A DNA stretch of 64,000 bases, from positions 248,001-312,000 of the forward strand of contig JAHQWK010000001.1 in assembly GCA_029856145.1 (NCBI GenBank), given 5' to 3'. Positions 1 to 7,629 of this stretch are shown here, one piece after another. The DNA is from Promethearchaeia archaeon. Lineage in GTDB: Archaea; Asgardarchaeota; Lokiarchaeia; Sigyniarchaeales; SOKP01. The translations under genes were made by a program, and so were the position numbers. The notes beneath the pieces are model-generated. The model was not told the origin of the DNA and did no database searches. It was given only the letters and a program-made list of their open reading frames with translations. Each line of letters starts with the position of its first letter. Within the stretch, counting starts at the first letter, position 1.

Positions 1-450
1 CAAGAACGCAAAAACATCTAAAAAATCATTATTATTTTCATAGATTAATAAAACATAGACACAACTAAATAATCCATAAATTGATACGATAATTTTTTGA
101 ACTGTGTTATATCCCTTTTCAAAAACATTCACCTTTAATATGTAAGATAAGAAAATAGCAATTGTTACAAGGAATTCGCTTAACCTAAAATCTTCTACTA
201 TGTTATACAAATATGCATTTATAGAACCATCTTGTACCACACTTAGCTGTGTCACTACAAAAACTTTTGATAACCAAGAAAAAACAATTGCTAAAAAGTA
301 GCCGAGAAAAATTAATAAAAGTAAACGAGTTAAGTTATGACGTTTAATGAAATATTTCTTTAATATCAGCACAAGCAAAACTGCAGCGAAGATTAATATA
401 AAGGATTCAAAGATCATACCAATAAAATTTAAATATATATTTTCAACCAT
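1..450 (-). CDS. Polytopic membrane protein, 3' part outside window
   Basis: An open frame on the minus strand begins with ATG at 450-448 and runs without a stop to the window edge, giving the first 150 residues. At least four hydrophobic helices are visible (about residues 9-30, 42-62, 92-106 and 121-141), separated by short Lys/Arg-rich turns. The layout resembles the seven-helix N-terminal sensor regions seen at 61812-64000, and the protein may belong to the same broad group, but no cytosolic domain is visible because the 3' end is missing. I recognise no specific family. The reading frame is well supported by its length in AT-rich DNA; function is unknown. Confidence 0.6.
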   Translation of the reverse strand, partial: MVENIYLNFIGMIFESFILIFAAVLLVLILKKYFIKRHNLTRLLLLIFLGYFLAIVFSWLSKVFVVTQLSVVQDGSINAYLYNIVEDFRLSEFLVTIAIFLSYILKVNVFEKGYNTVQKIIVSIYGLFSCVYVLLIYENNNDFLDVFAFL

Positions 451-793
451 GATATATTATTATGAAAATCTGAACATTTAAAATTTTATTTTAAGAAATA
501 AATATTAAATAACTGAAAAAAAGTCCAAGACTTATATCTTTCAGATAATAGGTTATAAAAGTGGAAACCTTGTATATCCAAGAAAAAAGCTCCTTTAAAA
601 AATACGACATTAGATTATTGGGTTTAGTTTTCATTTCAACTGAATTTGTTTTCCGCGATTCATATAATTCAAGAAAACGTGAATTTATCTATATCATACT
701 AAATAAATATATAAATGTGAATAGCTTTTAAATAATGTGAAATAATAGTCACTGTCATCTAATAAAAAAATAATTCGTATGATGTGAAGAATT
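451..793. other. Intergenic region with a possible tiny ORF
   Basis: This 343-base gap separates the divergent genes at 450 and 794. The only coding candidate is a GTG-started frame at 561-731 (56 codons, rich in Lys, Phe, Ile and Tyr) just downstream of the TATA-like ttataaaa at 553-560. It has no recognisable motif and could be chance. Nothing else was found. Confidence 0.3.
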
Positions 794-1309
794 TTGGACA
801 TTAAAATTTTTAAAAAGACATTTAAATTTATCTGTGATGAATGTGGAGAATTTACACATACAAAATCGGAATATTGCGAAAATTGTGGGGCACAGGCTTT
901 AAGGAATGCAACAAATGAGGATTATACGAGATATGAAAAGGAAAAAATAAGTGAAGTTAAAGAACTTCGGATAGAATCTGAGAAAGTTGAGGAAACTAGG
1001 CACGTTGCTGAGAGAGCTGAGAAGGTAGCTGAGAAAGCTAGGATGGTTGCTGAGAGAGCTGAGATAAAAGCTGAGAAGGTAGCTGAGAATGTAATTAAGA
1101 AAGCTAAGAATGCTGGGAAGGAAACTGAGAAAGCTGAAAAGATAGCTAAGAAGGTAACTGAGAAAGCTGAGAAGGCTGCTGAGAAAGCTGAGAAGGAAGT
1201 TAAGAAGGCTGTTGAGAAAGCTAAGGAGAAAGCAGAGAAAACTAAGAAGGCTGCTGAGAAAGCTAAGGAGAAAGCAGAAAAAACTAAGAAGGTGGCTGAG
1301 AAAACTTAG
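794..1309 (+). CDS. Zinc-ribbon protein with Lys/Glu/Ala-rich coiled-coil tail
   Basis: The 171-residue protein starts at TTG 794; no in-frame ATG lies nearby. Residues about 14-33 hold two Cys pairs (CDEC and CENC) forming a small zinc ribbon. From about residue 50 to the end the chain is almost only Lys, Glu, Ala, Val and Thr in a quasi-heptad pattern, as expected for a long, highly charged helix or coiled coil. The last part contains an almost exact 14-residue duplication. LEA-like and histone-H1-like tails look similar by composition only. A role in binding nucleic acid or scaffolding is possible but not shown. The gene ends in TAG followed by a short T run at 1312-1317. Confidence 0.65.
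   Translation: MDIKIFKKTFKFICDECGEFTHTKSEYCENCGAQALRNATNEDYTRYEKEKISEVKELRIESEKVEETRHVAERAEKVAEKARMVAERAEIKAEKVAENVIKKAKNAGKETEKAEKIAKKVTEKAEKAAEKAEKEVKKAVEKAKEKAEKTKKAAEKAKEKAEKTKKVAEKT
1214..1297 (+). repeat. Two tandem 42-bp copies within the coiled-coil gene
   Basis: Positions 1214-1255 and 1256-1297 are near-identical 42-base units encoding EKAKEKAEKTKKAA and EKAKEKAEKTKKVA. They differ at two bases. The upstream part of the gene is built from looser copies of the same element, so the tail probably grew by slippage or unequal recombination. Confidence 0.8.
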
Positions 1310-1415
1310 CTTTTTTGATAGTATAATTTGATTTATTTCTTCGAGGATTAGTGATAGTCTAGGTATTTTAGGAGATTTGTAGCATATAACTAACCTAAAA
1401 TGAATTTAGTCTTCT

Positions 1416-1826
1416 TCAATCTTTTTTTTTATACATATGGGGGTCATTTTCTTCTAAAATTAATTTGTCGCCTCCATACTGAATCTTTTTAGCTTGATAA
1501 TTAAGTTTAGTTTTCTCATCACAGATTTTATTCCATTCTTCTAATCCTAACATTTGGGTCATAACAGAATTATACACTTTGGAATTATGAGGCTTGAAAA
1601 TTTCAAAATTTCCAATAGGTTATAACATTTCACAAGGAAAATCTTCACATTCATAACAAAGGTCATGTCCTTTATTTGTAACACATACGTAAATTTTGCA
1701 CATTGGGTACTTGAGGATTTGACCTTCTAATTCTCGACACCCTTTACATCCGAAAAAATTTACGCCAGGGCACCTTTTACAATAAATTCCACAGGGACCA
1801 TGCCATTTTTTTAAGTCTTCAGTCAT
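1416..1826 (-). pseudogene. DUF3795-type Cys-rich protein interrupted by in-frame TAA
   Basis: From ATG 1826 the frame encodes 68 residues with the Cys pattern of DUF3795 proteins: CGIYCKRCPG, CKGCRE, CKIYVC and CYECEDFPCE. It then meets TAA at 1622-1620. The same frame continues without another stop to TGA at 1418-1416, adding 67 codons that read as normal protein (starting PIGNFEIFKPHNSKV). The usual family length is above 100 residues, so the full gene is about 136 codons broken by one nonsense codon. Either the gene is recently inactivated, the stop is a sequence error, or a truncated protein is made. All the cysteines lie before the stop. DUF3795 function is unknown; the Cys pattern suggests metal binding. 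Confidence 0.7.
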
Positions 1827-1917
1827 AAATTAGACATTAAGCATGGTTTTATTGTATTAAAATAATAAGTTTCAGTGTTATTTAATATTTTTTTTTTATT
1901 TTTAGGTAGTATTTAAA

Positions 1918-2058
1918 GTGAGTTATTTTGTATTTCCTAAGGGAGATGTAAAAAAATGTGAATTGTGTGAAGGTAATGGTATATTATATGTTTGGAGAAG
2001 TGATTAGGAAGATTTTGATTTGATAATATGTCCAGAATGTAATGAAAAAGAAGATTGA
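1918..2058 (+). pseudogene. Small two-knuckle zinc protein interrupted by TAG
   Basis: A frame beginning at GTG 1918 encodes a CELC-EGNG knuckle, meets TAG at 2005-2007, and continues in the same frame to a second knuckle CPEC before TGA at 2056. The two CxxC pairs on either side of the stop are what a single zinc ribbon of about 46 residues would need. TAG serves as an ordinary terminator elsewhere in the window (for example at 1307), so recoding is not the first choice. It is most likely a broken gene or a sequence error. The frame is short and the call is tentative. Confidence 0.4.
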
Positions 2059-2072
2059 TCCATTAAATCTTA

Positions 2073-3041
2073 TCATTTTATGCCAAAGAGTTTAGCTGCA
2101 TTACTATAAAGCCATTTTTCTTTTACATCTTCTTTTAAAGGCAAATTTATAACTTCATCAGCCAGCTGTCTTATTGACATTCTCATAAAAAGCCAGGTGG
2201 AGCCAAATAGAATTTTATCTTGCAAGACTGAATTTCCATAATGGATGAGAGGTTCCCAACCTGTTCCTTTCATTCCAATGTATTTAGGTAGGTAGGAAGC
2301 GATATCAATATAAATATTAGGATTACGCCAAGCAACAGCAACCATTTCATTAACCCAAGGCCATCCTCCATGTCCCGCAATTATTTTTAATTCAGGAAAG
2401 TCTTGAGCAACAACATCAAGATAAATTGGTCGTTCTACTTCCATTGTATTAGTAGAATAATTTATAGATATATGAAACCATATAGGAATATCAAGTTCTA
2501 CACATGTAGAATAAATGGGATACATTTTTTTATTAGTTGGTGCCATTTGAAACATAAATGGTCTAATTGCAATCCCTCTGAGACCCAACTCATATGATCT
2601 TCTTATTTCTTGTATAGCTTTCTTTTTTTTTAATGGATCAATCCCAGCAAATCCAATAAATTTATCAGGAAAATGTCTCACTATTTGAGCATAATAATCA
2701 TTTGGAAGTCCAGCAATACCACTTGGTGTTTCTTCATCTAGATTGAAAATAACTGCCTTTTCTACACCCATTTTGTCAAGTTGAACAACAAACTTTTCAA
2801 TAGACATAGTTAACTTTCTTATTTTAGGTAAAAATGGTTTAATTGCTTCCTTAAGTTCGGAGGTACTTAGTGTTGATTTCATTTCATATAGCTCTTCTGG
2901 TGTAATACCTAAAAGAGGTGCTACTCTTGGACCAAAAACATCCTTAAGGTATCGTGCCATTTGAGGGGGTAATGAAACTAAAAGATCCACAAAGACTTCT
3001 TCAGTAGGCACATAGCAAAGAGAATCGATTATCTTATACAC
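2073..3041 (-). CDS. Amidohydrolase-2-like TIM-barrel protein, degenerate metal site
   Basis: The 322-residue protein starts at GTG 3041. It has the body of an Amidohydro_2 (ACMSD-like) TIM barrel: a barrel strand near residue 185 ending WFHIS, the motif KIIAGHGGWPWVNE near residue 222, and the C-terminal LYSNAAKLFGI helix. The usual first motif with two histidines after the opening Asp is replaced by IIDSLCYVPTEE, and the late strand that normally ends in GSD reads FGSTW. At least three canonical metal or catalytic ligands are therefore missing, so the protein may be a non-hydrolytic relative or use a different chemistry. It stands alone, convergent with the broken zinc gene. Confidence 0.75.
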   Translation of the reverse strand: MYKIIDSLCYVPTEEVFVDLLVSLPPQMARYLKDVFGPRVAPLLGITPEELYEMKSTLSTSELKEAIKPFLPKIRKLTMSIEKFVVQLDKMGVEKAVIFNLDEETPSGIAGLPNDYYAQIVRHFPDKFIGFAGIDPLKKKKAIQEIRRSYELGLRGIAIRPFMFQMAPTNKKMYPIYSTCVELDIPIWFHISINYSTNTMEVERPIYLDVVAQDFPELKIIAGHGGWPWVNEMVAVAWRNPNIYIDIASYLPKYIGMKGTGWEPLIHYGNSVLQDKILFGSTWLFMRMSIRQLADEVINLPLKEDVKEKWLYSNAAKLFGIK

Positions 3042-3196
3042 ATCTAATCATCTCATAAATCCTATATAGTAATATTTTCGGAACTATTATTATTTTCCTT
3101 ATTAAAAAAAATCAGAAAATTTGTATTGCATTTTTGTTTTAATTTGCCGAAAAACTTTCTTTCTTGGATTTTTAATTAATATCAAAAGTGTAAGAA

Positions 3197-3469
3197 ATGG
3201 GAAGAACTGTACCCTCTTTTAGACCTGCGCTTGAACATGAAATTGAAAGCTGGAAGGACTTCAAAAGAGCATTACGTCCTGACGAGCAGAAAATATTTGA
3301 CAAGTTGATGAATTTCGCTCGAATACACGCGGATGCGGGTAGCATGAGCGCACGTCCAATGTTGTCGGAAGTATTGTTTATTTCCTTTGCAGTTGAACAA
3401 GAAAAAAAAATCGAGATGCTAGAAGAGAAAGTAAAAGAATTAGAAGAAATGATAAAAGGAATAGATTAG
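3197..3469 (+). CDS. Small archaeal protein co-transcribed with PolB2
   Basis: The 90-residue protein starts at ATG 3197 and ends three bases before the TTG start of the PolB2 gene, so the two almost certainly share a transcript. It opens with MGRTVPSFRPALEHEI, followed by a helical central region (WKDFKRALRPDEQKIFDKL) and a C-terminal coiled coil of Glu and Lys from about residue 67. I recognise the type as a conserved archaeal hypothetical protein but know no assigned function. Its position suggests a partner or regulator of the polymerase-like protein downstream, possibly dimerising through the coiled coil. Confidence 0.75.
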   Translation: MGRTVPSFRPALEHEIESWKDFKRALRPDEQKIFDKLMNFARIHADAGSMSARPMLSEVLFISFAVEQEKKIEMLEEKVKELEEMIKGID

Positions 3470-3472
3470 AAA

Positions 3473-5884
3473 TTGGACTTTCAAGAACAATTTGATGGTT
3501 GGCTTTTGGATGTCTCCACTTATAGCAATGGAGTCATTCTTTGGGTCAAAACAGTAAAAGAACAAAAAGTTGTAAAAGTTTTTCATGACTTCTGCCCCGA
3601 ATTTTTCGCTGTGCCTAAAAGACATGCTGGCAAAGACTTCAAAAGACTAAAACAGATTCTCAAATCACACCACAATATAGAGAATGTAAGAATCTGTGAA
3701 AAATATGTGAAGCTGGAGGATCATGAAAAAACAAAAATATTTGGAGTTTCTGTAGTAAAACCTTCAGTTTTTAAGAAGACAATTAAAGAAATCGATGAAA
3801 TTGCCCTTTTTACTTTGTATAACACCGATCTTCCAATCTCTCAGATGTATTTCTATGTGAATGACTTATTTCCAATGTCTCTTTGCAGTTTCAGGGTCAA
3901 ACTTGAAAATAAGAGAAGAGCTGGAGCACACGCAATGCGTTTGATCTCCTTAGAATTAAATGATGACAACGAAGAACTGTTTTACGATTTACCTCCTCTA
4001 AAAGCTGTGTGGTTGGATATTAAAGTACAGCAGCGTGGGGTGAGATCATATTACAATGATCCTCTGCTATATGCAGAAGTCAGTATTGTTGAAAAAGATG
4101 AGAGGGCCAACATTCCAAGGGCAGATGGACAGAGAAAAAGAAAGATCCTAATTGATAAAGCTGATGAAGCTGAAACTATCAAGACAATTAGTAAAGTGAT
4201 TGAGAGATTAGATCCTGACATTATATTAACACATGGAGGAGATGAATTTGTATTTCCTTACTTAGCGGCTCGAGCATCAGTGAATCGAGTATCAAAGGAT
4301 TTATATTTTTCTCGCACTAGAACACCACTTAGAAATTGCATCTTTAATCTATCAGGAAATTCAGATCATTACATGTCATACGGAATAATAATGCGACGTT
4401 CTAAAACACAAGTTTACTTCACAGGACGCTTTCATTTAGACACTACTACTTATGGGAGTTTGCACTTTAGTGAGGGAAATATACCAGGTGTCATTGAAGT
4501 TGCGAGAATCTCTCGAGTGCCTATGCAAAGATTATGTAGAGTAACTATAGGAGGTGCCCTTCAATCTATTCAATACTATAATGCATATAAACTAGATCAT
4601 CTTATCCCACCTTTCAAGAAGAGTCCAGAAGATTTTCGAAGTGGTATGGACTTAATCATAAATGATCGAGGAGGTCATATATTTGAACCACTAATCGGAG
4701 TCTTTGATCAAGTTATAGAGTTAGATTTCTCTTCAATGTATCCGTCTTTAATGGCTAATTTTAACATTTCTTCAGAAACAATTAATTGTAAATGTTGTAA
4801 AGATGATGGAACTGGAATTAGGGTACCAGGGGGTGGAGGTTTTCATATTTGCTCCAAAAGACAAGGAATAATTTCGAAATCGATAAGCTTACCGTTGGGA
4901 AAGCGTCTCCAGTATAAAGAATATAATAAGACTCATGATGATCTTAGGTATAAATTCACTGATATTGCTCTAAAATGGGTACTTGTGGTCAGCTTTGGCT
5001 ATCTAGGATTCAAAAATGCTCGTTTTGGTAAAATTGAGGCTCATCAAACAGTTTGTGCTTTTGCTCGTGAGTTTCTGTTGAGATCCGCTGAGATTGCTAA
5101 AAATCATGGCTGTAAAGTCGTTCATGGAATTGTTGATTCAATGTGGCTTCAAGATACAGAAGGAAGAACTTCTGAAGAATTTGAAAAAGTAACGAGAATA
5201 GTTGCTGAAAAAATAACTGAACATACAAAAATTCCAATGAACTGGGATGGAAGATTTAATATAATCGTTTTCTTACCTTCTCGAGCAGAACCAGATATTC
5301 CCGCTCTCAGTCACTATTGGGGGATTAAAAATAACGGTGAAGTTAAGGTGAGAGGCATTGAAGTAAGACGTAGAGATATACCCAAAATAGTAAAAAATGC
5401 TCAATATGCCTTTATAGATATATTTCAGGGTGCAAAAACCATTGAGGAGTTCATGGAAAGAATTCCCGAAGCAAAGAAAAAACTTTATGAATATGTTGAA
5501 AGAACATACTCCGGAAAGCTGTCAAGAGAAGAACTTACAATTCGTCAAAGAATATCTCGCAAACCTTCTCAATATAAGGTTAATTCATACCAAGCAGTTG
5601 CAGCTAGACAATTAGAACGGTCTGGAGTCATAGCCTCACCTGGCAAGAATGTAAGATATATTATCCTTAATGCTGATGCAGATCCGAATTATCCTGAAAA
5701 AAAGGTGATCCTTTCAGATTTATATGATGAAAAGAAACATGAGTATGATAGAAAAAAGTATGTTGAACTATTGAAAAGAGCCTTTGAGAACATATTTCCT
5801 TTTGAATTCCCGGAGCTTGAGGTACTGCTTACATCAGACTATAATAAAAAATCTCTTCAAAAAGATCTGTCATGCTTTATTTGA
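3473..5884 (+). CDS. Inactivated family-B DNA polymerase (PolB2 type)
   Basis: The 803-residue protein (TTG start, 3 nt after the preceding stop) has the length and order of an archaeal B-family polymerase, but the catalytic motifs are eroded. Exo I reads LDIKV (about residue 181) instead of DIE. Exo II reads GDEFVFPYL (about 256) without the usual FD. Motif A keeps its Asp in LDFSSMYPSLM (about 418). Motif B reads KWVLVVSFGYLG (about 503), lacking the usual Asn. Motif C reads HGIVDSMW (about 552), so one of the two metal-binding Asp residues is Ile. A Cys knuckle CKCC...HIC follows motif A. This matches the known family of inactivated archaeal PolB paralogues, proposed to act structurally in replication. 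An active PolB lies at 39120. Confidence 0.9.
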   Translation: MDFQEQFDGWLLDVSTYSNGVILWVKTVKEQKVVKVFHDFCPEFFAVPKRHAGKDFKRLKQILKSHHNIENVRICEKYVKLEDHEKTKIFGVSVVKPSVFKKTIKEIDEIALFTLYNTDLPISQMYFYVNDLFPMSLCSFRVKLENKRRAGAHAMRLISLELNDDNEELFYDLPPLKAVWLDIKVQQRGVRSYYNDPLLYAEVSIVEKDERANIPRADGQRKRKILIDKADEAETIKTISKVIERLDPDIILTHGGDEFVFPYLAARASVNRVSKDLYFSRTRTPLRNCIFNLSGNSDHYMSYGIIMRRSKTQVYFTGRFHLDTTTYGSLHFSEGNIPGVIEVARISRVPMQRLCRVTIGGALQSIQYYNAYKLDHLIPPFKKSPEDFRSGMDLIINDRGGHIFEPLIGVFDQVIELDFSSMYPSLMANFNISSETINCKCCKDDGTGIRVPGGGGFHICSKRQGIISKSISLPLGKRLQYKEYNKTHDDLRYKFTDIALKWVLVVSFGYLGFKNARFGKIEAHQTVCAFAREFLLRSAEIAKNHGCKVVHGIVDSMWLQDTEGRTSEEFEKVTRIVAEKITEHTKIPMNWDGRFNIIVFLPSRAEPDIPALSHYWGIKNNGEVKVRGIEVRRRDIPKIVKNAQYAFIDIFQGAKTIEEFMERIPEAKKKLYEYVERTYSGKLSREELTIRQRISRKPSQYKVNSYQAVAARQLERSGVIASPGKNVRYIILNADADPNYPEKKVILSDLYDEKKHEYDRKKYVELLKRAFENIFPFEFPELEVLLTSDYNKKSLQKDLSCFI

Positions 5885-5888
5885 TTTT

Positions 5889-5898
5889 AAAAAAAAAA
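5889..5898 (-). terminator. Oligo-T terminator between convergent genes
   Basis: Ten adenines on the plus strand give a T10 run on the minus strand immediately after the stop codon of the membrane protein gene ending at 5901. Archaeal RNA polymerase commonly terminates at such T runs. The PolB2 gene ends just 5 bases away from the other side. Confidence 0.5.
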
Positions 5899-5900
5899 GT

Positions 5901-6446
5901 TTATGGAATTGAAAGTATTCCAAAGAAATCAAATATTATTATTATTAAACAGACTAATTCTAATAAGATCCAGAGATTGCGTTTTAAACTTCTAATCGCT
6001 CCTAGTGGTTTACCTGAATAGTTGATTATGTTATATATCAAAATAATTACCCAGGTAGTTACTAAAAAAGTAATTGGGAGTATCAATGCGATTAATTCAT
6101 GACTAGTAAAGAATAATAAGTATCCATAGCCAAGAATTGTAAATCCAGTTATAACTAATGTAAAACCAAGTCCAAATGAATATTCCGCGAACATCACAAA
6201 TCGTTTAATACGTTCTTCAGAAACATTTCCTAGGTTGGCTTCAAATTGAGCTTTAGAATTAGCCGATACAGAATTAACGAAAAAAATGAATGAAATCATT
6301 AATAAAAAGGTGGTCGTAACTTTAGTAGTAGGAGGAGGTTCTTGCCAAATTAAAGCCAAAATCGTCAGAACTGCACCAATCATAACTGTGCTAAGCACAA
6401 TCCAATCTCTTACGTTTATTTTTTGTATACGTTCTTCATTACTCAT
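5901..6446 (-). CDS. Integral membrane protein, about five helices
   Basis: The 181-residue protein starts at ATG 6446. Hydrophobic segments are visible at about residues 14-33, 43-60, 87-110, 117-139 and 156-177. A hydrophilic stretch around residues 62-82 (NSKAQFEANLGNVSEERIKR) may be a cytosolic loop, and a shorter basic loop precedes the last helix. It has no catalytic motif I recognise. It is convergent with PolB2 and lies in the same direction as the GyrI-like gene upstream, separated by about 100 bases. Function unknown. Confidence 0.7.
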   Translation of the reverse strand: MSNEERIQKINVRDWIVLSTVMIGAVLTILALIWQEPPPTTKVTTTFLLMISFIFFVNSVSANSKAQFEANLGNVSEERIKRFVMFAEYSFGLGFTLVITGFTILGYGYLLFFTSHELIALILPITFLVTTWVIILIYNIINYSGKPLGAIRSLKRNLWILLELVCLIIIIFDFFGILSIP

Positions 6447-6550
6447 TTTCTTAATCTTAAAATTTTTAGTTAATTAAAATTACTTGAGACTTAAAATTTA
6501 AAGATTATGATGTAGTCTGTTAAAAAAAATTAATAAAATGAAGAAAAAGA

Positions 6551-7174
6551 TTATTTAAAAGGTTGTCTTATTACAGTTTTCATATTTTCCGGCTTTGCTT
6601 TCCGTGGATCACTAAGATAGATTTCATGATGTTTTTTATCATGCCCATCAAACGCTCCACCGTGGGATTCAATAAATTTGTGTACTTTTTCAACAGTAGG
6701 ACCTTCTTCAGAATATGGGCCTATGTGCATAATTTGTGCTACTTTTCCTTCTTTATATTCTTCAAGACGAAGTTTTGAAATTATATTTGATAGCTCTGGT
6801 TTTTTTTCTAAGGTGCTTTCAATTACTTCATTAATTATTTCTTGAGTTATCCAATCAGGTTGCATGATCATCATAGTCCATTTCCACTTATCCCGGTTTC
6901 CCTCAGTAAAATCTTCCATGTTATCAGCCCACCAGAGGCCTTCCAAGGGAGGAACAACATAATCTTTACCTTTTGCTTTGCTCAAGAACTTTGTCTTAAA
7001 AGCCACTGGATATAAAGCGGCAAGGGCGTCTAAATATTCTTGAGAATCTCCAGGTGATCCCATTCCATCAATCATTAAGAATTGCATTTCAGGTACTTCA
7101 ACCAATACTACTTCTTTTGCACTTGGTAAATAAAAATTTTTCATTGATTTTTTAAAATCTACTTTCGTCGGCAC
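6551..7174 (-). CDS. GyrI-like small-molecule-binding domain protein
   Basis: The 207-residue protein starts at GTG 7174, preceded by a good Shine-Dalgarno element (AGGTGA, six bases upstream). It shows the features of the stand-alone GyrI-like family: a starting KVDFKKSMKNFY segment, FLMIDGMGSPGDSQEY near residue 32, the Trp-rich PLEGLWWADNM and KWKWTMMIMQPD stretches, and the C-terminal HIGPYSEEGPT and HHEIYLSDPRK motifs. These proteins bind hydrophobic small molecules in a two-repeat alpha/beta fold, and some hydrolyse cyclopropanoid toxins. Ligand and role here are unknown. No DNA-binding domain is attached. Confidence 0.85.
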   Translation of the reverse strand: MPTKVDFKKSMKNFYLPSAKEVVLVEVPEMQFLMIDGMGSPGDSQEYLDALAALYPVAFKTKFLSKAKGKDYVVPPLEGLWWADNMEDFTEGNRDKWKWTMMIMQPDWITQEIINEVIESTLEKKPELSNIISKLRLEEYKEGKVAQIMHIGPYSEEGPTVEKVHKFIESHGGAFDGHDKKHHEIYLSDPRKAKPENMKTVIRQPFK

Positions 7175-7400
7175 TTATTTCACCTATATATAGAGTGTAT
7201 TCCATTATAAGCAAATAAAAAACCCTTTAAAAATCGAAAATTCGAATATTTTTGTCGGACACTTCCCATCTAAACAATTCATGAAAGTAATCTTTTAAAT
7301 ATCTTTGCTAAACTAATTTTTTTGTTCTTTTGGCACGAATTATAGAATATAATGTTTAAATCTAAATAGACAAATTTGTATTATTTTTTTGGCTATTAGA

Positions 7401-7423
7401 AAACTAATACAGTGTATTAGTTT
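7401..7423. promoter_or_regulatory. Perfect 23-bp palindrome upstream of a small gene
   Basis: The half-site AAACTAATACA at 7401-7411 is repeated inverted at 7413-7423 around a single central G. It ends 27 bases before the ATG at 7451, where a repressor could block transcription. A transcribed hairpin is the alternative. No regulator gene is adjacent. Confidence 0.55.
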
Positions 7424-7450
7424 ATTTTTAAAAAATATGAGTATAAAATT

Positions 7451-7609
7451 ATGTCAAAAGCAGTTTCGTATTATGATTGGGAATTATCATTCAAGAATAA
7501 AAATGAGTCAATTAAGGATATAAAAAACGATAATTTCAATGCAATTGGAATGTCTGATAATAATTTTAAAGATTATATTAAAAAGTGGAAAGAAAAAAAT
7601 CTTTCTTAA
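7451..7609 (+). CDS. Small hypothetical protein, 52 residues
   Basis: ATG 7451 opens a 52-codon frame ending in TAA at 7607, convergent with the acyl-CoA ligase gene. The protein is hydrophilic, with aromatic clusters near the start (SYYDWELSF) and in the C-terminal helix (FKDYIKKWKEKN). The palindrome at 7401-7423 sits directly in front of it, which supports a real, regulated gene. A similar aromatic-Asp-Trp patch (YYQDWDS) occurs in the other tiny protein at 27143, which may be coincidence. Function unknown. Confidence 0.5.
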   Translation: MSKAVSYYDWELSFKNKNESIKDIKNDNFNAIGMSDNNFKDYIKKWKEKNLS

Positions 7610-7617
7610 TGAAAGTT

Positions 7618-7626
7618 AAAAAAAAA
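7618..7626 (-). terminator. Oligo-T run after acyl-CoA ligase gene
   Basis: Nine adenines on the plus strand form a T9 run on the minus strand directly after the stop codon of the ligase gene, a typical archaeal termination signal. Confidence 0.45.
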
Positions 7627-7629
7627 TAT

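Noticed and set aside
2005..2007. TAG as a pyrrolysine codon
   Set aside because: TAG ends ordinary genes in the window (for example at 1307-1309 and 3467-3469), and no pyl genes are present here; a broken gene or sequence error is simpler.
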